Shown here: one piece after another, positions 12,711-24,210 of the stretch
Numbering within the stretch: the first letter of the stretch is position 1
Layout: every line of letters starts with the position of its first letter
DNA from: Drosophila pseudoobscura
Lineage: Eukaryota; Arthropoda; Insecta; Diptera; Drosophilidae
Assembly (NCBI RefSeq): GCF_009870125.1
Contig: NC_046683.1
Location: 4,774,001-4,838,000, forward strand
DNA: 64,000 nt
Direction: 5' to 3'
Notes under the pieces: model-generated
Told to the model about the DNA's origin: nothing
The model's input: only the letters and a program-made list of their open reading frames with translations
Databases searched by the model: none
Position numbers and translations under genes: made by a program

Positions 12711-12845
12711 GGCAGCTTATAGACAGCCAAAGTTTTTGTCACCCGCCTCATCCGCCCCTCCCCCCCTCCTCACCCCATTATCATCATCACCCCCTTACCC
12801 CTTTCTCGCCTTTCTGGTACCGTACCCTCTTTCACGAGATGTTTT

Positions 12846-13068
12846 TTATACCCTTGCAGAGGGTCGCACAAATAAATATCATCTGTTCCTTACAATTTTC
12901 CCCCATTCGTAAAACCCAGGAAGTAGCTACAAAATCGTAGATCTGCAACTGAAATCCACTCTATTGGATTGCATATTTTATTATACGAAAGTTTTTTGTG
13001 GGTTTTTGGAACCCACGATGGGATACGATGAGTGTATGCGATAGATCTGAAAGGGTATAAAGAGATTC
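12846..13068. mobile_element. DINE-1-like short repeat
   Basis: It opens with TATACCCTTGCAGAGGGT, itself a small hairpin, and closes with AAAGGGTATAAAGAG, an imperfect inverted copy of the start. It is about 220 bp, AT-rich and non-coding. This fits a truncated non-autonomous Helentron/DINE-type element. Confidence 0.45.
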
Positions 13069-13323
13069 GGCCCCTGAGGCGAGTCTTTCTTTCTTGTTAA
13101 ATGAGATTCTGTTTTATGTTTGGCGCGTCTCGTTTCCCCCCCCCACACCCACACCCCCCCACCCCCTCTTCCCGCTGATCTGGTATAACCGAATTCCATC
13201 TGAACACATCTGCGGCACTCCTCCGCCTCCTCCTCCTCCTCCTCCTCCTCCTCCACGAACGCCACTGTTCTCATGCACATCTCACACTTTACGACTTTTG
13301 CGGTTGTTAGGCGGCAGGGGCGT

Positions 13324-13360
13324 GGCCGCTGACATGGGCGTGGGCGTGGGCGTGGGTGTG
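13324..13360. repeat. GGCGTG tandem repeat
   Basis: About five copies of the hexamer GGCGTG/GGGTGTG in a row. Confidence 0.7.
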
Positions 13361-15126
13361 GCCGTGCCTGGGTCGCTGGGTCTTATATAAAAACCTAATT
13401 AAAAGTGCTTTATTATGCAATTAAAACAGATAATGTCGCATTGTGGACCCGCAAAGTGCGCGGCTTGGGGTGGGACTGTCGACTCTCGACTGGACTCTCC
13501 TGCTGTGGGGCGTGGGTGATTTGGGATGCATTTCCAGCCAGGGATGTATCGATATATAAAGTTTTAAGCCGGTTTTTGAAAGTCCAAGTGCAAATTGAAT
13601 CTGTTTTCAAGAATCGATTGCTGTTTTTGCTCATGGCTCGAGAAGGATTAGCTGGCTGTATATCAAAGTATCGAATGGTGGCCCAAGGGATTGCAAAAGA
13701 CAAAACAATATTTATATTGATGTACAATTTGCAGAAATCTTCCAGCATTGCCATCGCCTAGAATACCAAAATAACATTCGAGATATATTATATGTTGTAT
13801 TTTATGTTTTTGGGGATTATCGACAATGCTATTTGCAAGTGATTTCGAATAAGCACAAAGATGCAGTTGCAGCCCCATTCCCCAGCCTCAGCCTCAGCCT
13901 CAGCCCCCCTTTCTGCAGCTCCTCTCCTCATTGTTGACATTTGTTTTGCATAAATTCTTTTTTGGCTAGGAAAATGTAAAATTCTCACTTGTTTGTCCAT
14001 TGGCAGAGTCCCCCATTTACTCTCCAGTCTCCCCCTTTTGCTCCCCACATTACCATTTCCCTTGTGGGTGCTGCTGGTCAGATGAGAGAGGGAGGGTGGG
14101 GCGGATGGGGATGGTGGTGCAACTCTTGTCTTTGCTTTGTCCTGATTTATGTGCTTATAGCACTCGTATTCGGTGTCCAGTCTCTGTCCTGCTCTGCTCT
14201 TCTCTGCTCTGGATTCGACTGAAGTCTCGTTTTCGGGTCTGGCAGGGCCTGCATTCCCCAGAAAGGACATCGCAGGACATCCTCGGACATGCGACAGGCC
14301 GAAACTTCACACATTCGCTCAGCTTTTGGGTCTGGGCCCCGGTCCCCGGTCCCCGGTCGCTGGTCCCCGGATTCCGGGACCCGGGTGGGGTCTATAGGGC
14401 TGCCTCGAGTGGGATGCTCATATTTAGACAAACATAAAATATGCTAATTTATGGCTGTTGATTTTAATAACTTGGCCCCCGCCCACATAAGTATGCCCTG
14501 TTTTTCTTTGCCTTCTCTTATCAATGGACTGTCGGAACGGGCGTGGGGCGGCGGATAAGGGGAATGACTGTTGGAAATTGGAACAATCCAGTGGGAGAAC
14601 GTGGGAGTTCCACTTTAATTTAAAGAAGAGAGAGAAATTCCCCCGTTACTCTGATACGAGTACCACTGCCGTGGACAGATGCACCGACAATTTGTGGCCA
14701 TGGCTTTAATTCGATTCGATTCTGGATCACTGTCACTGGCAGAGACATAGTCCCAGCTAATCATCTGTTTCTTCAGACTAGAGTCACTGTATTCACAACT
14801 GAATCACTGCTGAGTCACCTCATCGCACTCCCCTTCGAAGGATTAATCACAATCACTGTGACATTCCAAGACTCATATAGGATATAGGACTCAAGATGTG
14901 CGACGATTCCCGGGAAGACCAAATGCAGTCTTCAATCGGGAGAGATAGAGTGCAAGAGCAGCTTGGATCATGATGAAAGTATATCAGGCGGTGGATTCCC
15001 TCTCTTTCGGGTCTTTCTTTATGCACTGTTCTGTTGTCTATACTCTTTGCTTACACACACAACGAGCGGGACCCGAAAATCATTTGGGATCGTGAGAGAT
15101 AGAGCGCGAGAGCAGCTTGGATCACT

Positions 15127-15321
15127 ATGAATTTGGTGATGAGGTGACGTCGTCCGCTGTGCTGAGGACCATCCACTTTTTCAACAGTCTCTCTCGCGAC
15201 TCTCAGAGAGAAAAGAGAGAGGGAGCAACAGATGTACCTCCTGCACGTTTGCATGCAAGCTGACAAAAGGATGGTCCTTGAAAGAGAGCAGATGTGGTGA
15301 CGGCGTCATTACCAAATTCAT
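15127..15321. repeat. Large imperfect inverted repeat
   Basis: The left arm (15127-15180) starts ATGAATTTGGTGATGA and contains GGACCATCC. The right arm (15265-15321) carries the complement of both blocks in reverse order. The arms are about 55 bp with an 84-bp loop; pairing is strong at both ends and weaker in the middle. It could be a fold-back element remnant or a transcribed hairpin. Confidence 0.6.
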
Positions 15322-15840
15322 CTTGGAAAAGGATATGGTACAATGTTACGGTACGGTACAGTTGGCACTGGAATAATGTATTCCATTAAGTGCAAAGCTT
15401 GTCCTCATTTGAAGTCTGGCAAACGATATAGAATAGGTTTTATTTACTGAATCGATCGATTCTAGTCACAGCCATTTAGTCAAGTTCCAATCACATGCAA
15501 ATCAATTTCCATTCACAGTCTCGACTTGGCAGAGATAGAGTCAAGGAACTACTATTCAAGTCAAGTCACACTCTCTAATCAATGGCAAACAACTTTGTCA
15601 CACCGGAGAGCAGAGCCGTAGATACAGCATCCGAGTGAGTTCGAGTGAGGGCAAATCAGTCACAGCCGTCATTAGTAATGGATACACCGCCACAAAAGTC
15701 AGCCCAGCTGTCGCCGGTGATCCGATCAACGATATATATACTCGTACTCGTACAGAAAGAGTCCATCTGGCTGACATCTATGGGCATCGAGTACACATGT
15801 CTGTGGATAGATGGAGCACTGACAAATAGTACCAGCTCTC

Positions 15841-15970
15841 ATCCCCATCCCCATCCCCGTACCCGTACCCGTACCCGTCCTCATCTACAGCCACATCCTC
15901 ATTCACATCTTTATCCCTGTCTCTGTCTCTGTCTCTGTCCCTGTCTCTGTCCCTGTCTCTGTCCCTGTCA
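15841..15970. repeat. Pyrimidine-rich compound repeat
   Basis: Tandem CATCCC and GTACCC units pass into CTCTGTC/CCTGTC units, all pyrimidine-rich on the plus strand. Confidence 0.75.
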
Positions 15971-16229
15971 TAGTCGCCATTCCGGCCACAAAAGCACGGA
16001 CTTTTCAATGGGACTTCCTTACCTTTCCGGCGAATCTTTTTTTGCGTCCTTTTTTCGTTTTTTATTTTACGGGCTTTTTCTGCTCTTTTTGTTTCCGTTG
16101 TCACTCGTTTTCGGTTTTTGTTGACAAATCATTCTATGCGTGTGCTGCGGGTGGATAGCAATGGAGGAATGTCGGGGCTGTGCCGGGCGGTGGCAAAGGG
16201 CACAGTGTACAGTGCACAGTGCAGAGGAC

Positions 16230-16300
16230 AGACGAAAGAGGACAGTGGACAGAGGACAGAGGACAGAGGACAGAGGGCACAGGGCAGAGGGCAGAGCAGT
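16230..16300. repeat. GGACAGA tandem repeat
   Basis: About eight imperfect copies of a 7-bp unit (GGACAGA, drifting to GGGCAGA). Confidence 0.75.
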
Positions 16301-17689
16301 CAGGTGGTCCATTGTCCGAGGCAACTGGCATATCATTCATTCAGCTGGGCAACGGATACGCCGATGTCGAGGCAACGTCATCTGGCGCTTCAGAATGCAC
16401 TCGCCCAAATATTCCCCACAGATGACTATGTGTGTGTGTGTTTGTGGAGGGGATGGTGGCTATATGTAAGTATATGCTCCACAAAGAGTCCCTGCATCAA
16501 TGGGTCAGTTTGAGGCAACGATGACGAGATTATGCTCATTAGAGTGAAGGCCTCGCCTGGCGGCATGCGGCAGGCGGCAGGCGGTAGGGGCCCGCCTCTC
16601 GCTCTGTCCATCTGTGGTGGAAACAATGGGATTGCGAACCAGAGGATTGCGACTGGTACGTGGTACGTGGTACACTGCGCCAACAAAAAAGATCAGGCAC
16701 GCCGATACAGCCAAAGTGTTTGCGGTTTGGAGGCCTGTCCTATTTTTAAAGCAAATCCCTCGCAGACCTCGAAAGTTCACGAAAATTGGAGCAGGTTCTT
16801 TGACCTTTCAAACCCCAAATCTGGGCTAATTGATAGACAGCTTCAGAGCACTGTCAATTAAGAGCACCACATTTATAGATTGCAAATAATTAAGATTGGC
16901 ATTTGGCTGGGACCACGAAATAATAGACCATAAAAGAATATTTTAAACAAAAGAAAATTAACTTTTGGGGGGTCGAGGGAGTGTATAGAGTGTTCCTCCC
17001 ACTCGCCAAATATATTGCAGCCTATGTCGCACTTTATGGGATAAGGATGGACCGGACCTATCAGTTTTGTGAGTGTTGTTGATGGAGCCACCAGAAGCGC
17101 CAAAGCCTGATCGACTGGCACTCGGAGGGGAACTACTTTCCATTCAGAGGAGCAACTTGAAAAGAGTTTCGGTTCACAAAGCGTTGAAATGCTTCCCCAT
17201 ATAAATCCCGTAATTCTAAGTTAATTGGGTTGTCAATTGATGGGCGAGGAGAGAGACAGAGAGCAAGACCGAGAGAGAGAGAGAGAGAGAGAGAGAATGG
17301 AATTGGGAACAGGGCTGCTGCCAATGCACTATGGGAAATTTTAGAACTTTTTGTGGCCACAAACCATTCTTCCAAACTCATTAAAAGAATATATATTTAG
17401 CCGATCATCAATCTCCAGTGAGCGCACCACTGTTAAGTTAACAGATGTCAAAAAAAGCTGTTTAATAGCGATTAGCGAGTGTTTTTGCAAGTTGAAAAGA
17501 TAAATTGAACAATTCAAGGAGATTTTTTACAATGGATTTAAATCAGTGAGTTATGTAGTATATATTTCTGACTTTGAACTGTAGGAATTGTCCTTACATT
17601 TTGTGTAATTATTAATCGATTAACGAGTATCATTTTGTGACAAAAATGAGTATTCGAGGAGGCCTATACAATGAGTGCAACCTATTCCA

Positions 17690-18110
17690 ACCATAAGATT
17701 TAATGCATATTGGGGAATATTCAAATCTTCTCCATTTAACACTCAAAGAGGACTCCATATTGAATTCTTTTACAGACTGAACAGTTGTTGTTGTTGTTCT
17801 GAGGCCGATGAGGGCATCTTAACGCTTTTGCTATCGTTTTTAAAGAATTGGCGGATGTGGAAGCAGAAATAATGGCCCTACCGACATCCGGCGTACCTCT
17901 AGTCACCCCAAAATCTACGCAGATATTAAGGACCCTTTTGATGTGTCACTCAAGACAATTGTCAATAGATATGGCTAAATTGCAAACCGGAGATTATTAT
18001 GGGCGAATATCCTTGGCTGCCAATGACTGCAACAGTGCACAAAATCCTTGTACACTTAAGTGATATTATAGAAAACACTGTTCTTAGCGCGTTATTCTTT
18101 TGAGAGAAGG
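17690..18110 (+). mobile_element. Possible fossil of a protein-coding mobile element
   Basis: A short open stretch at 17987-18088 reads GEYPWLPMTATVHKILVH. It resembles a motif I recall from unclassified insect transposon-derived proteins with a YPW-x-PM-x-x-TVHK-x-L core. The surrounding DNA is clearly non-functional and the element is broken. I cannot name the family, and the match rests on about 20 residues. It directly precedes an AACAGC-type tandem array, which may be part of the same insertion. Confidence 0.3.
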
Positions 18111-18182
18111 TTCCGAATGACGGAATAAAATTCATGCAGTTGAGAAGATAATTTCACGGAAGTGTTCCAGAGTGCACAAGCT

Positions 18183-18500
18183 ATCAACGGGGAACAGCAG
18201 TAACAGCAGATCAGCAGCAGAGTAACAGCAGAGTAACAGCAGATCAACAGCAGATCAAGAGCAGAATAACAGCAGAGTAACAGAAGATCAACAGCAGATC
18301 AACAGCAGAGTAAAAGCAGTAACAGTAAGTAACAGTAAAAAGCAGCAGTAACGAGCAGCAGAGTAACAGAAGATTAACAGCAGTTACAGCAGCGTAACAG
18401 CAGCAACAGCAGATCAAGAGCGGAGTAACAGCAGAGTAACAGAAGATCGGCAGTGGAGTAACAGCAGATCAACAGCAACAGCAGAAGGAGAGCACATAAG
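18183..18500. repeat. Decayed AACAGCAGA minisatellite
   Basis: Some 25 imperfect copies of AACAGCAGAGT, AACAGCAGATC and related units of 9-12 bp form a 320-bp array on the plus strand. It looks like an old tandem expansion with substitutions and small length changes. Confidence 0.75.
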
Positions 18501-18983
18501 AGCAGAAGAAAGAAGTCGCAAAACGAGAATCGCAGCAGCCAGACGTAACCAGACGTAATCAGCAGAGATCAAGCCGTGATGTGAAAACCAGACTACCGCG
18601 ATTTAATAACAGCAATAAACTTGCATCTAAATAAAATCCATGCCTATTCTTGACAGGGCGCTTGCAAGTGCAAAGAAAAAGTCCCTCGTTACTGGGAGGG
18701 AAAGTTTAGTAAAAAATTTAGATGCGTTTTCGCCTTTAAAAAAAAAAGAGTTCCCCTTCAAAAACGAAAAACAAAATATTGTTTCGCTTGGAAGTTATTA
18801 ATTGCCACAAAAAGTGGCAACATTTCCCAGGGTGCACTGCCCGATTTGAGGGAAGAAACTTTGTTGGCCAACGAGTTGGCCTGTCTCTCCCTCTCCCTCT
18901 CCCGCTCCCTCTCTCGCTCACGCTCCCTCGCTTTCTCTCTCTCTGACTGTGACTGTGATTGTGACTGAGTGACTGTGTTTGTG

Positions 18984-19013
18984 TACGTGTGTGTGTGTGT
19001 GTGTGTTTGTTTT

Positions 19014-19051
<38 letters not shown>

Positions 19052-19058
19052 TGTTTGT
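18984..19058. repeat. GT microsatellite
   Basis: Two long GT tracts (about 18986-19006 and 19018-19048) separated by TTTGTTTTT. Confidence 0.85.
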
Positions 19059-20441
19059 GCTGTATGTAGCTCTCGTTTCGTTTCTCTCGGCATTTGTGCA
19101 ATATTTTCTCATGAATTGACGTGCCCGGTTGATAGGCTTCTGCCTGGAATGGCAGGAGTTTTGGGGCTGCTGTGTCGCTGGTGGGGCTCGGTGGGGCTCG
19201 GTGGGGGACGGGGCAGCAGTGGCTGAAGGGTTGCCATTATTTGTATGGCCTAAAACTTTTTCGTAATGCCCTGATCAATGCACAGAGCAAGAGCATGGGC
19301 GGAGGTGGAGGGGATGCTGGGGCCAGGGGTTGCAAGTAGATGCAAGTTTTGTTGGCGAATTCAATTGGAATTGCATTTGAAATCATTTTGGCATTTAGCA
19401 TTATTATACATATTGTTAGGCACACAAATGCCGGCACACAGATAAAGATACAGATACAGATACAGCTACCGATATGGAAATTGTTGTGCTTGTGTCAGTT
19501 TCAATTTACCACAATTTGCACAATTTATTTGCTTTGACTTTGACTCTTCAACCCCGGGCTAGTTCCAGCAGCCCCAACAGCCCCAACAGCTGCAGCACCG
19601 AGCCTGCCCCACGTGACCGTACCGTGCCCCACAATATGCCACATTTCATAGAAACCGTAAACAATTCCCAGCCTTATTTCATTTCATTTCATTTCATTGC
19701 ATTGCATTGCATTTTTTTTTTGTGCATCGCAATGCGATGCTAACTTTTTTTTGTTCTGTCCCAAAGGCATGTACATTGCTTGTTTTAATTCCTTTTTATT
19801 GTTGTTTTATCTGCTGTGGTCGCTGCTGGCTGGCCACCTCGATTTGGACCTGGCCCTGACCAGTGGAGCCAAAGTGTTGGCCATAATCAATTTGATTTGC
19901 CGACAATCAACTGGCCGGGCGCGTCAAAAGGATATCAATACGAAACGCTTTTCATTAGAGAATTTTCATTTGAAAATTGCCCCGAAATAGGTCTCCACCC
20001 AGCCCCCATCCCCCAACCAAAACCCCTCCCTGCCCGACCGACCAGTCGTGCAAATGAAAACCGCAAATTGCCAAATTAAAATGCATCGCATTTTCCCTTC
20101 AAATATTGCGCTGAAAAGCATTTGCAACAAATTAATAAAGCATGCTTTTTGGGGCCCAGAAGTGGGCCACAAACAATTTCACTTTGCACACACAGAGCCC
20201 AATGAAATGAGCCCGATGGAAAACTTGCACAAAGTTTTAATGTGCCTAATCCCAGGCCCATGTCCCCCTTATCCCCATATCCCCCCTTATCCCCTCACCA
20301 TTCTTCTCGTATTTATCTAACCCCATTAAGGCTGCCAGCAAGGGCTCAGCCTTGCTCGGCTCCGGGATTAGGCAGCGTAACAACAACAACATTGCGTAAG
20401 GTCAAACTGTGCTACTACTTGGGATCCACATGACCTGCACA

Positions 20442-20490
20442 CGGCAGTGGCTGTGGCAGTGGCTGTGGCAGTGGCTGTGGCAGTGGCTGT
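20442..20490. repeat. 12-bp tandem repeat GGCAGTGGCTGT
   Basis: Four nearly perfect head-to-tail copies of a 12-bp unit. Confidence 0.85.
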
Positions 20491-20639
20491 CATGGCTGCA
20501 GCCAGATGCTGGGGGCAAGCTGCACGCTCCAGGATGCAGGGAGGTGAGGCGTTGCCTTGTCATCGTTATGCTGGTGGTAAGAGTCCTTGACGGGGCCGAG
20601 GCAGCAGATATGCAGCCTCGTAATGGCATTCCAAGGTCT

Positions 20640-21270
20640 TAACAGTGGCGGCAACGCCTTAGAAGCTATGCTAAGTGTTTAACAGATCAGGGGAAGGCCC
20701 CAACAACAGCACTGCCGGGGTGTCAGCGTCAACAGCTCTGCTAAGGGTCTAACATCTTGGGGAAGAGCTGTTCTGACACTATAACAGCACTGTTAACTCC
20801 GTTATATAACTGCTAGCCCAACCACTCGTGAAGCCTTAACAGTTCGGCAGAAACAGGAATATCCTCTAAAACCCGGCTAATACTTTAACAGCGACGCCTA
20901 TGGCATCACAGCTACGCAGCGAGTTGCAGGGCAGTGGCGAAGAGATACCCAGCTCATGTATAGATCTGATAGGCACTGCTGAAAAGTGAAGATTTACCTT
21001 GGATGCCGCCTAACAGCCATGCACTCCAATATATATGTAACAGCTGCGCTGCAGTTGCGCTGCGCTGTTAAACTTCGTAACAGCTATGCTAAGGCCCGGA
21101 ACAGCAATGTTAACCTTAAAAGCACAGCCAAATCCCCTGTTATGTTGTGTATAACAGTCGGCTTGTATCTACCCTCTCGTCTAATACATATGTAGCTTTT
21201 ACGTATGCGCAGTCGTTGCATCTCTGCAAAACGCTTGACAGTGCTTATTCAGCTCTTAAAAGCTGCACCA
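20640..21270. repeat. Decayed AACAGC-containing array
   Basis: Units of the form TAACAGC-N-TGCTAAG or AACAGCACTGTTAA recur every 25-60 bp for about 600 bp. Many copies contain both the motif and a partial complement (GCTGTTA). The spacing is irregular, so this is either a heavily diverged minisatellite or a cluster of protein-binding sites. Confidence 0.5.
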
Positions 21271-21633
21271 AGTCCCCTGTTTTCAGCGGCAAGTGGAAGC
21301 TTGCAGTCCACATTAAATCTACCCCTTCGGTAGAGTATTGCTCCATGCCACGACACACGACTCGGGCACAGCATAACAAAATTGAACTAAGATTATCAGG
21401 AATTTCACCTGTATAAGGTGTAGAATCATCGTAACCTCCATAACCTTTTGAACTCAAACAAAATCTTTCCAAAACAAGCCGCCTTCTAAAAGCTATTTCA
21501 GCTCATGTAAAGTCAGACTCCCAGAACCCCCGCCCTAAAAAGCATGCTATGTATTATGGTTCCATGTATGTATTATTCGCTCGCTCAGCTCTGGTTTATA
21601 GTATTTTTAGGTACATTTTCATAGATGCGACTT

Positions 21634-21746
21634 GCCATAATGGTATGGCTTAGCGTTTTATGGAAATTTTTTTGGATTTGACCAGCCATAATGGAATGGC
21701 AAAATGGTATAACTTTGGCATAATGGCCGCCATAATGGCTTATGGC
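21634..21746. promoter_or_regulatory. Cluster of eight Pho/YY1 core sites (GCCAT)
   Basis: GCCAT or its complement ATGGC occurs at 21634, 21645, 21685, 21696, 21723, 21729, 21735 and 21742, mostly within the partial palindrome GCCATAATGG. GCCAT is the core of the Pleiohomeotic/YY1 site. The cluster is about 250 bp upstream of the inferred Syt12 first exon. Function as a Polycomb response element is inferred only. Confidence 0.4.
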
Positions 21747-21864
21747 ATGGTATAAAATGGTATGGTTAAATGTTTTATAGTCATCTCTTGTCCCAAAGCT
21801 CAATTTGTGTCGAAATTAAGTTCATTTTGGGACAGGACAAGACACAAACCCTGTCCGTCCTGCC

Positions 21865-21872
21865 TATCGATA
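21865..21872. promoter_or_regulatory. DRE element (TATCGATA)
   Basis: A perfect 8-bp DREF site about 130 bp upstream of the TCAGTT initiator at 21997-22002. Confidence 0.55.
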
Positions 21873-21998
21873 GCGACTTATCGGTTGCGTGCGAGTGTGA
21901 GTGGTGTGAGAAAGAGAAAGCTTGTGGGTCACCCAAAAAGTAGACCAAAGTTTTGTTGTTACTGCTGTCCCTTCCTGTTTTGCTCTGTTTCGCCTCTC

Positions 21999-22220
21999 AG
22001 TTGGCCGCGACTTTTTGCACAAACGGTTCAGCGAAAATGTTCAGCGTATTGCTTCCGCGTTGCTGCTGCTGCTGGTGCTCTCCTTTCGTGTGATTCCTGT
22101 TATTGGTGCAGCCGCGAAATCAGTTATTGTTAAAAGTGTGAAATGATGAACAACTGTTAATGGCAGCTACCCGTGCCGTACCGTGCCCCTGTCCCTGTGT
22201 ATAAGAGAAGCCAAGCAAAA
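21999..22220 (+). other. Candidate noncoding first exon of Syt12
   Basis: An Inr-like TCAGTT (A at 21999) is followed at +27 by GGTTC, which resembles a DPE but is one base off the usual +28. The sequence then runs to a good donor, AAAAG|GTAAGCG, at about 22220/22221. It contains several short upstream ORFs. The next acceptor in the same direction is the one at 24572, directly before the Syt12 coding exon, so the implied 5'-UTR intron is about 2.35 kb. This needs cDNA support. Confidence 0.4.
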
Positions 22221-22426
22221 GGTAAGCGATATGTGCTGCTGCTGCTGTACTCTTTTGTTGTTGTCTTTTGTTGTTGCTGGTGCCGTTGTTGTTGTTGTTG
22301 TTGCGGACAGGGAGCACTCTGGGAAGAGGTGTTATCTTTACTGGTTTTCGCTGTCTTCGAAAATTAGTAAGCCGAAAATGAACTGTAATTGTGGCAGTTG
22401 GCACAGTTCATAGTAGTAGCAGGAAT

Positions 22427-22428
<2 letters not shown>

Positions 22429-22462
<34 letters not shown>
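22429..22462. repeat. GT microsatellite
   Basis: An uninterrupted GT tract of about 34 bp. Confidence 0.9.
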
Positions 22463-22464
<2 letters not shown>

Positions 22465-23715
22465 AAATGTGGGTGACCGTGCGTATGTGTCTGCAATTCC
22501 GCCAACTTGCTCTAGATTTTGGACCGACCCGACCCGACCCCAAACGCTCCGCTCCCTCCTCTTGTGGTTTATCTTGCTCTGTTGCTGCCGTTGCCTCTGC
22601 CGCTGCCGCTGCCTCTGTCTCTGCCAGCAAATCTTGCGCTGCCGCTGATTTCGCTCTGCCGGCACGGCACCTCTTCATCTGCCGCTGCCGCTGCCGCTGT
22701 CGCTGTCACTGCCTTTACCTCTGCCCAAACCTCTGGCTCTGCCACTTTTTGATTACTTTGACTTTCGTTTGCTTTACACTCTTCATTTCACCATAAAAAA
22801 CATTTCTTTTCTGATTTCCTTCCTCTTTTGTTTTCATCATTCGCCATTGCGAGAGCCACAAAAAACTACAAACGAAAGTGGCGGAGGGAAGAGGCGGTAG
22901 AAAGATGACGAGCGAAGCGTTGAAGGAAGCTTCTGTCCGCTGAGCGTGAGCGGGAGAGGGAGGGGGAGGATAGAGAGACCGATTACAGTTGTCTTGTGAC
23001 GTGACTAGAGTTCATTTTTATTTTTACTTCTGCTGGGTGCCTTTTGTTGTGCCTCCCCAACGGCCTGCTCTCCACAGTGTCCCATTTTTGAGCAGCCGCG
23101 AAAAAGGGGTCACCATCCGGCAGTACACAGCCACATCCACATCTTCTTCCTCTTCCGCATATTCGCTTATTGGCTTATGTGGTGACACTTTTCAGGCCTA
23201 TGCGATAGCACATACATTTGTACATATGTATGTACATTTATGCATGTGTGTAACACGTGCTGCAGCGGCAACAAAAGACAGAGCCAGTGGAATGACCTCG
23301 CAGTAGGTTAATGAAAAGTGGCACTGTGCTGATGCTGCTGCCACTGCTGCCTGCCTGACCCCCCTGTACCTCAATTGCTGCAAAAGTTCTGCTAAGCTGT
23401 CAGAGTAGTATTAGTGGTAGTAGTAGTAGTAGTAGCATGCATGTGTGTGAGTGAGCGGAAGATTGGAAAAGGCTGATTAACCGATTATTACACCCCCTAA
23501 TTAGAGGGTAGTCGGGGGTAGATAGAGCTGGCGGTCGGGATTCGCAGCGCATTTAGGGGGGGCCCCAGAAAGGAATCTCTTTACGGAGTATGCAAAAGAC
23601 GACAGGATTCGCACAATGAAAGAAGAGGGTATGCGGGGAATGTCTATGCTGGCGTTAATGGGGGGAGTCCATACAGGGATGGAACATAGGAGACGCTCTC
23701 TTTAATCCGCACACT

Positions 23716-23762
23716 GTGCATTATAGGGTACGTACTCGATCGGGCGATGGGCTATAATGCAC
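23716..23762. repeat. Perfect 11-bp inverted repeat
   Basis: GTGCATTATAG (23716-23726) and its exact complement CTATAATGCAC (23752-23762) flank a 25-nt loop. Confidence 0.7.
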
Positions 23763-23939
23763 GTATTTATTACCGTGAATAATTAAACAAAAGCTCAATG
23801 AACTGAACAAGAGAGTCCCATCTCTTGGGGCAGGGCACCCCCTTCCTGCATAAATAGATTATGCTTAATACAACGTTTTAATGAACCATTCACTTCGCAG
23901 CTCTAAAAGCAATTTCATTCGGCCGGAGAAATAATCCCC

Positions 23940-24210
23940 GCTTAAGCCCCGTTGCTTAAATCCCGTTGAGTGCCTGACAGCGCCAGCTCCAACAAGGAAA
24001 AAGAGTGGGGGAGAGAGTGCAATGCATTGTCAGTGTTTGCTTCTTCCTCCTCACACGCTAACACTCTCGCCTAAGTCCCGTTGCCTTAACTGTTGAGTGC
24101 CTCTGCTGTGCTTGGCAACGAGAGGTGGGGCAGAGAGTGCTAGGCGTGGGAGAGCCGGCAGGCAATCTGCTGCCAAGCGACAGTGATCCATTGTCAGCGT
24201 TTGTCGACCG
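23940..24210. repeat. Diverged tandem duplication
   Basis: The block from about 23940 to 24040 (AAG-CCCGTTG-CTTAA, TTGAGTGCCT, GAGAGTGC, CATTGTCAG-GTTTG) recurs in the same order at about 24069-24210. The period is roughly 130 bp. Confidence 0.5.

Larger units (their letters stand above)
7640..21600. other. Gene-poor, repeat-rich interval
   Basis: About 14 kb without a gene I can support. The ORFs here, up to 204 codons at 8465-9079, are made of low-complexity or microsatellite-driven sequence with no conserved motif. The contents are microsatellites, decayed minisatellites, DINE-1-like fragments, an inverted repeat and a possible mobile-element remnant, listed separately. It is probably the upstream regulatory territory of Syt12, or a long intron if Syt12 has more distal promoters. 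Confidence 0.55.

Noticed and set aside
20442-20490. Regularly spaced repeats resembling an array
   Set aside because: Head-to-tail 12-bp microsatellite without spacers, in a eukaryotic genome; not CRISPR.
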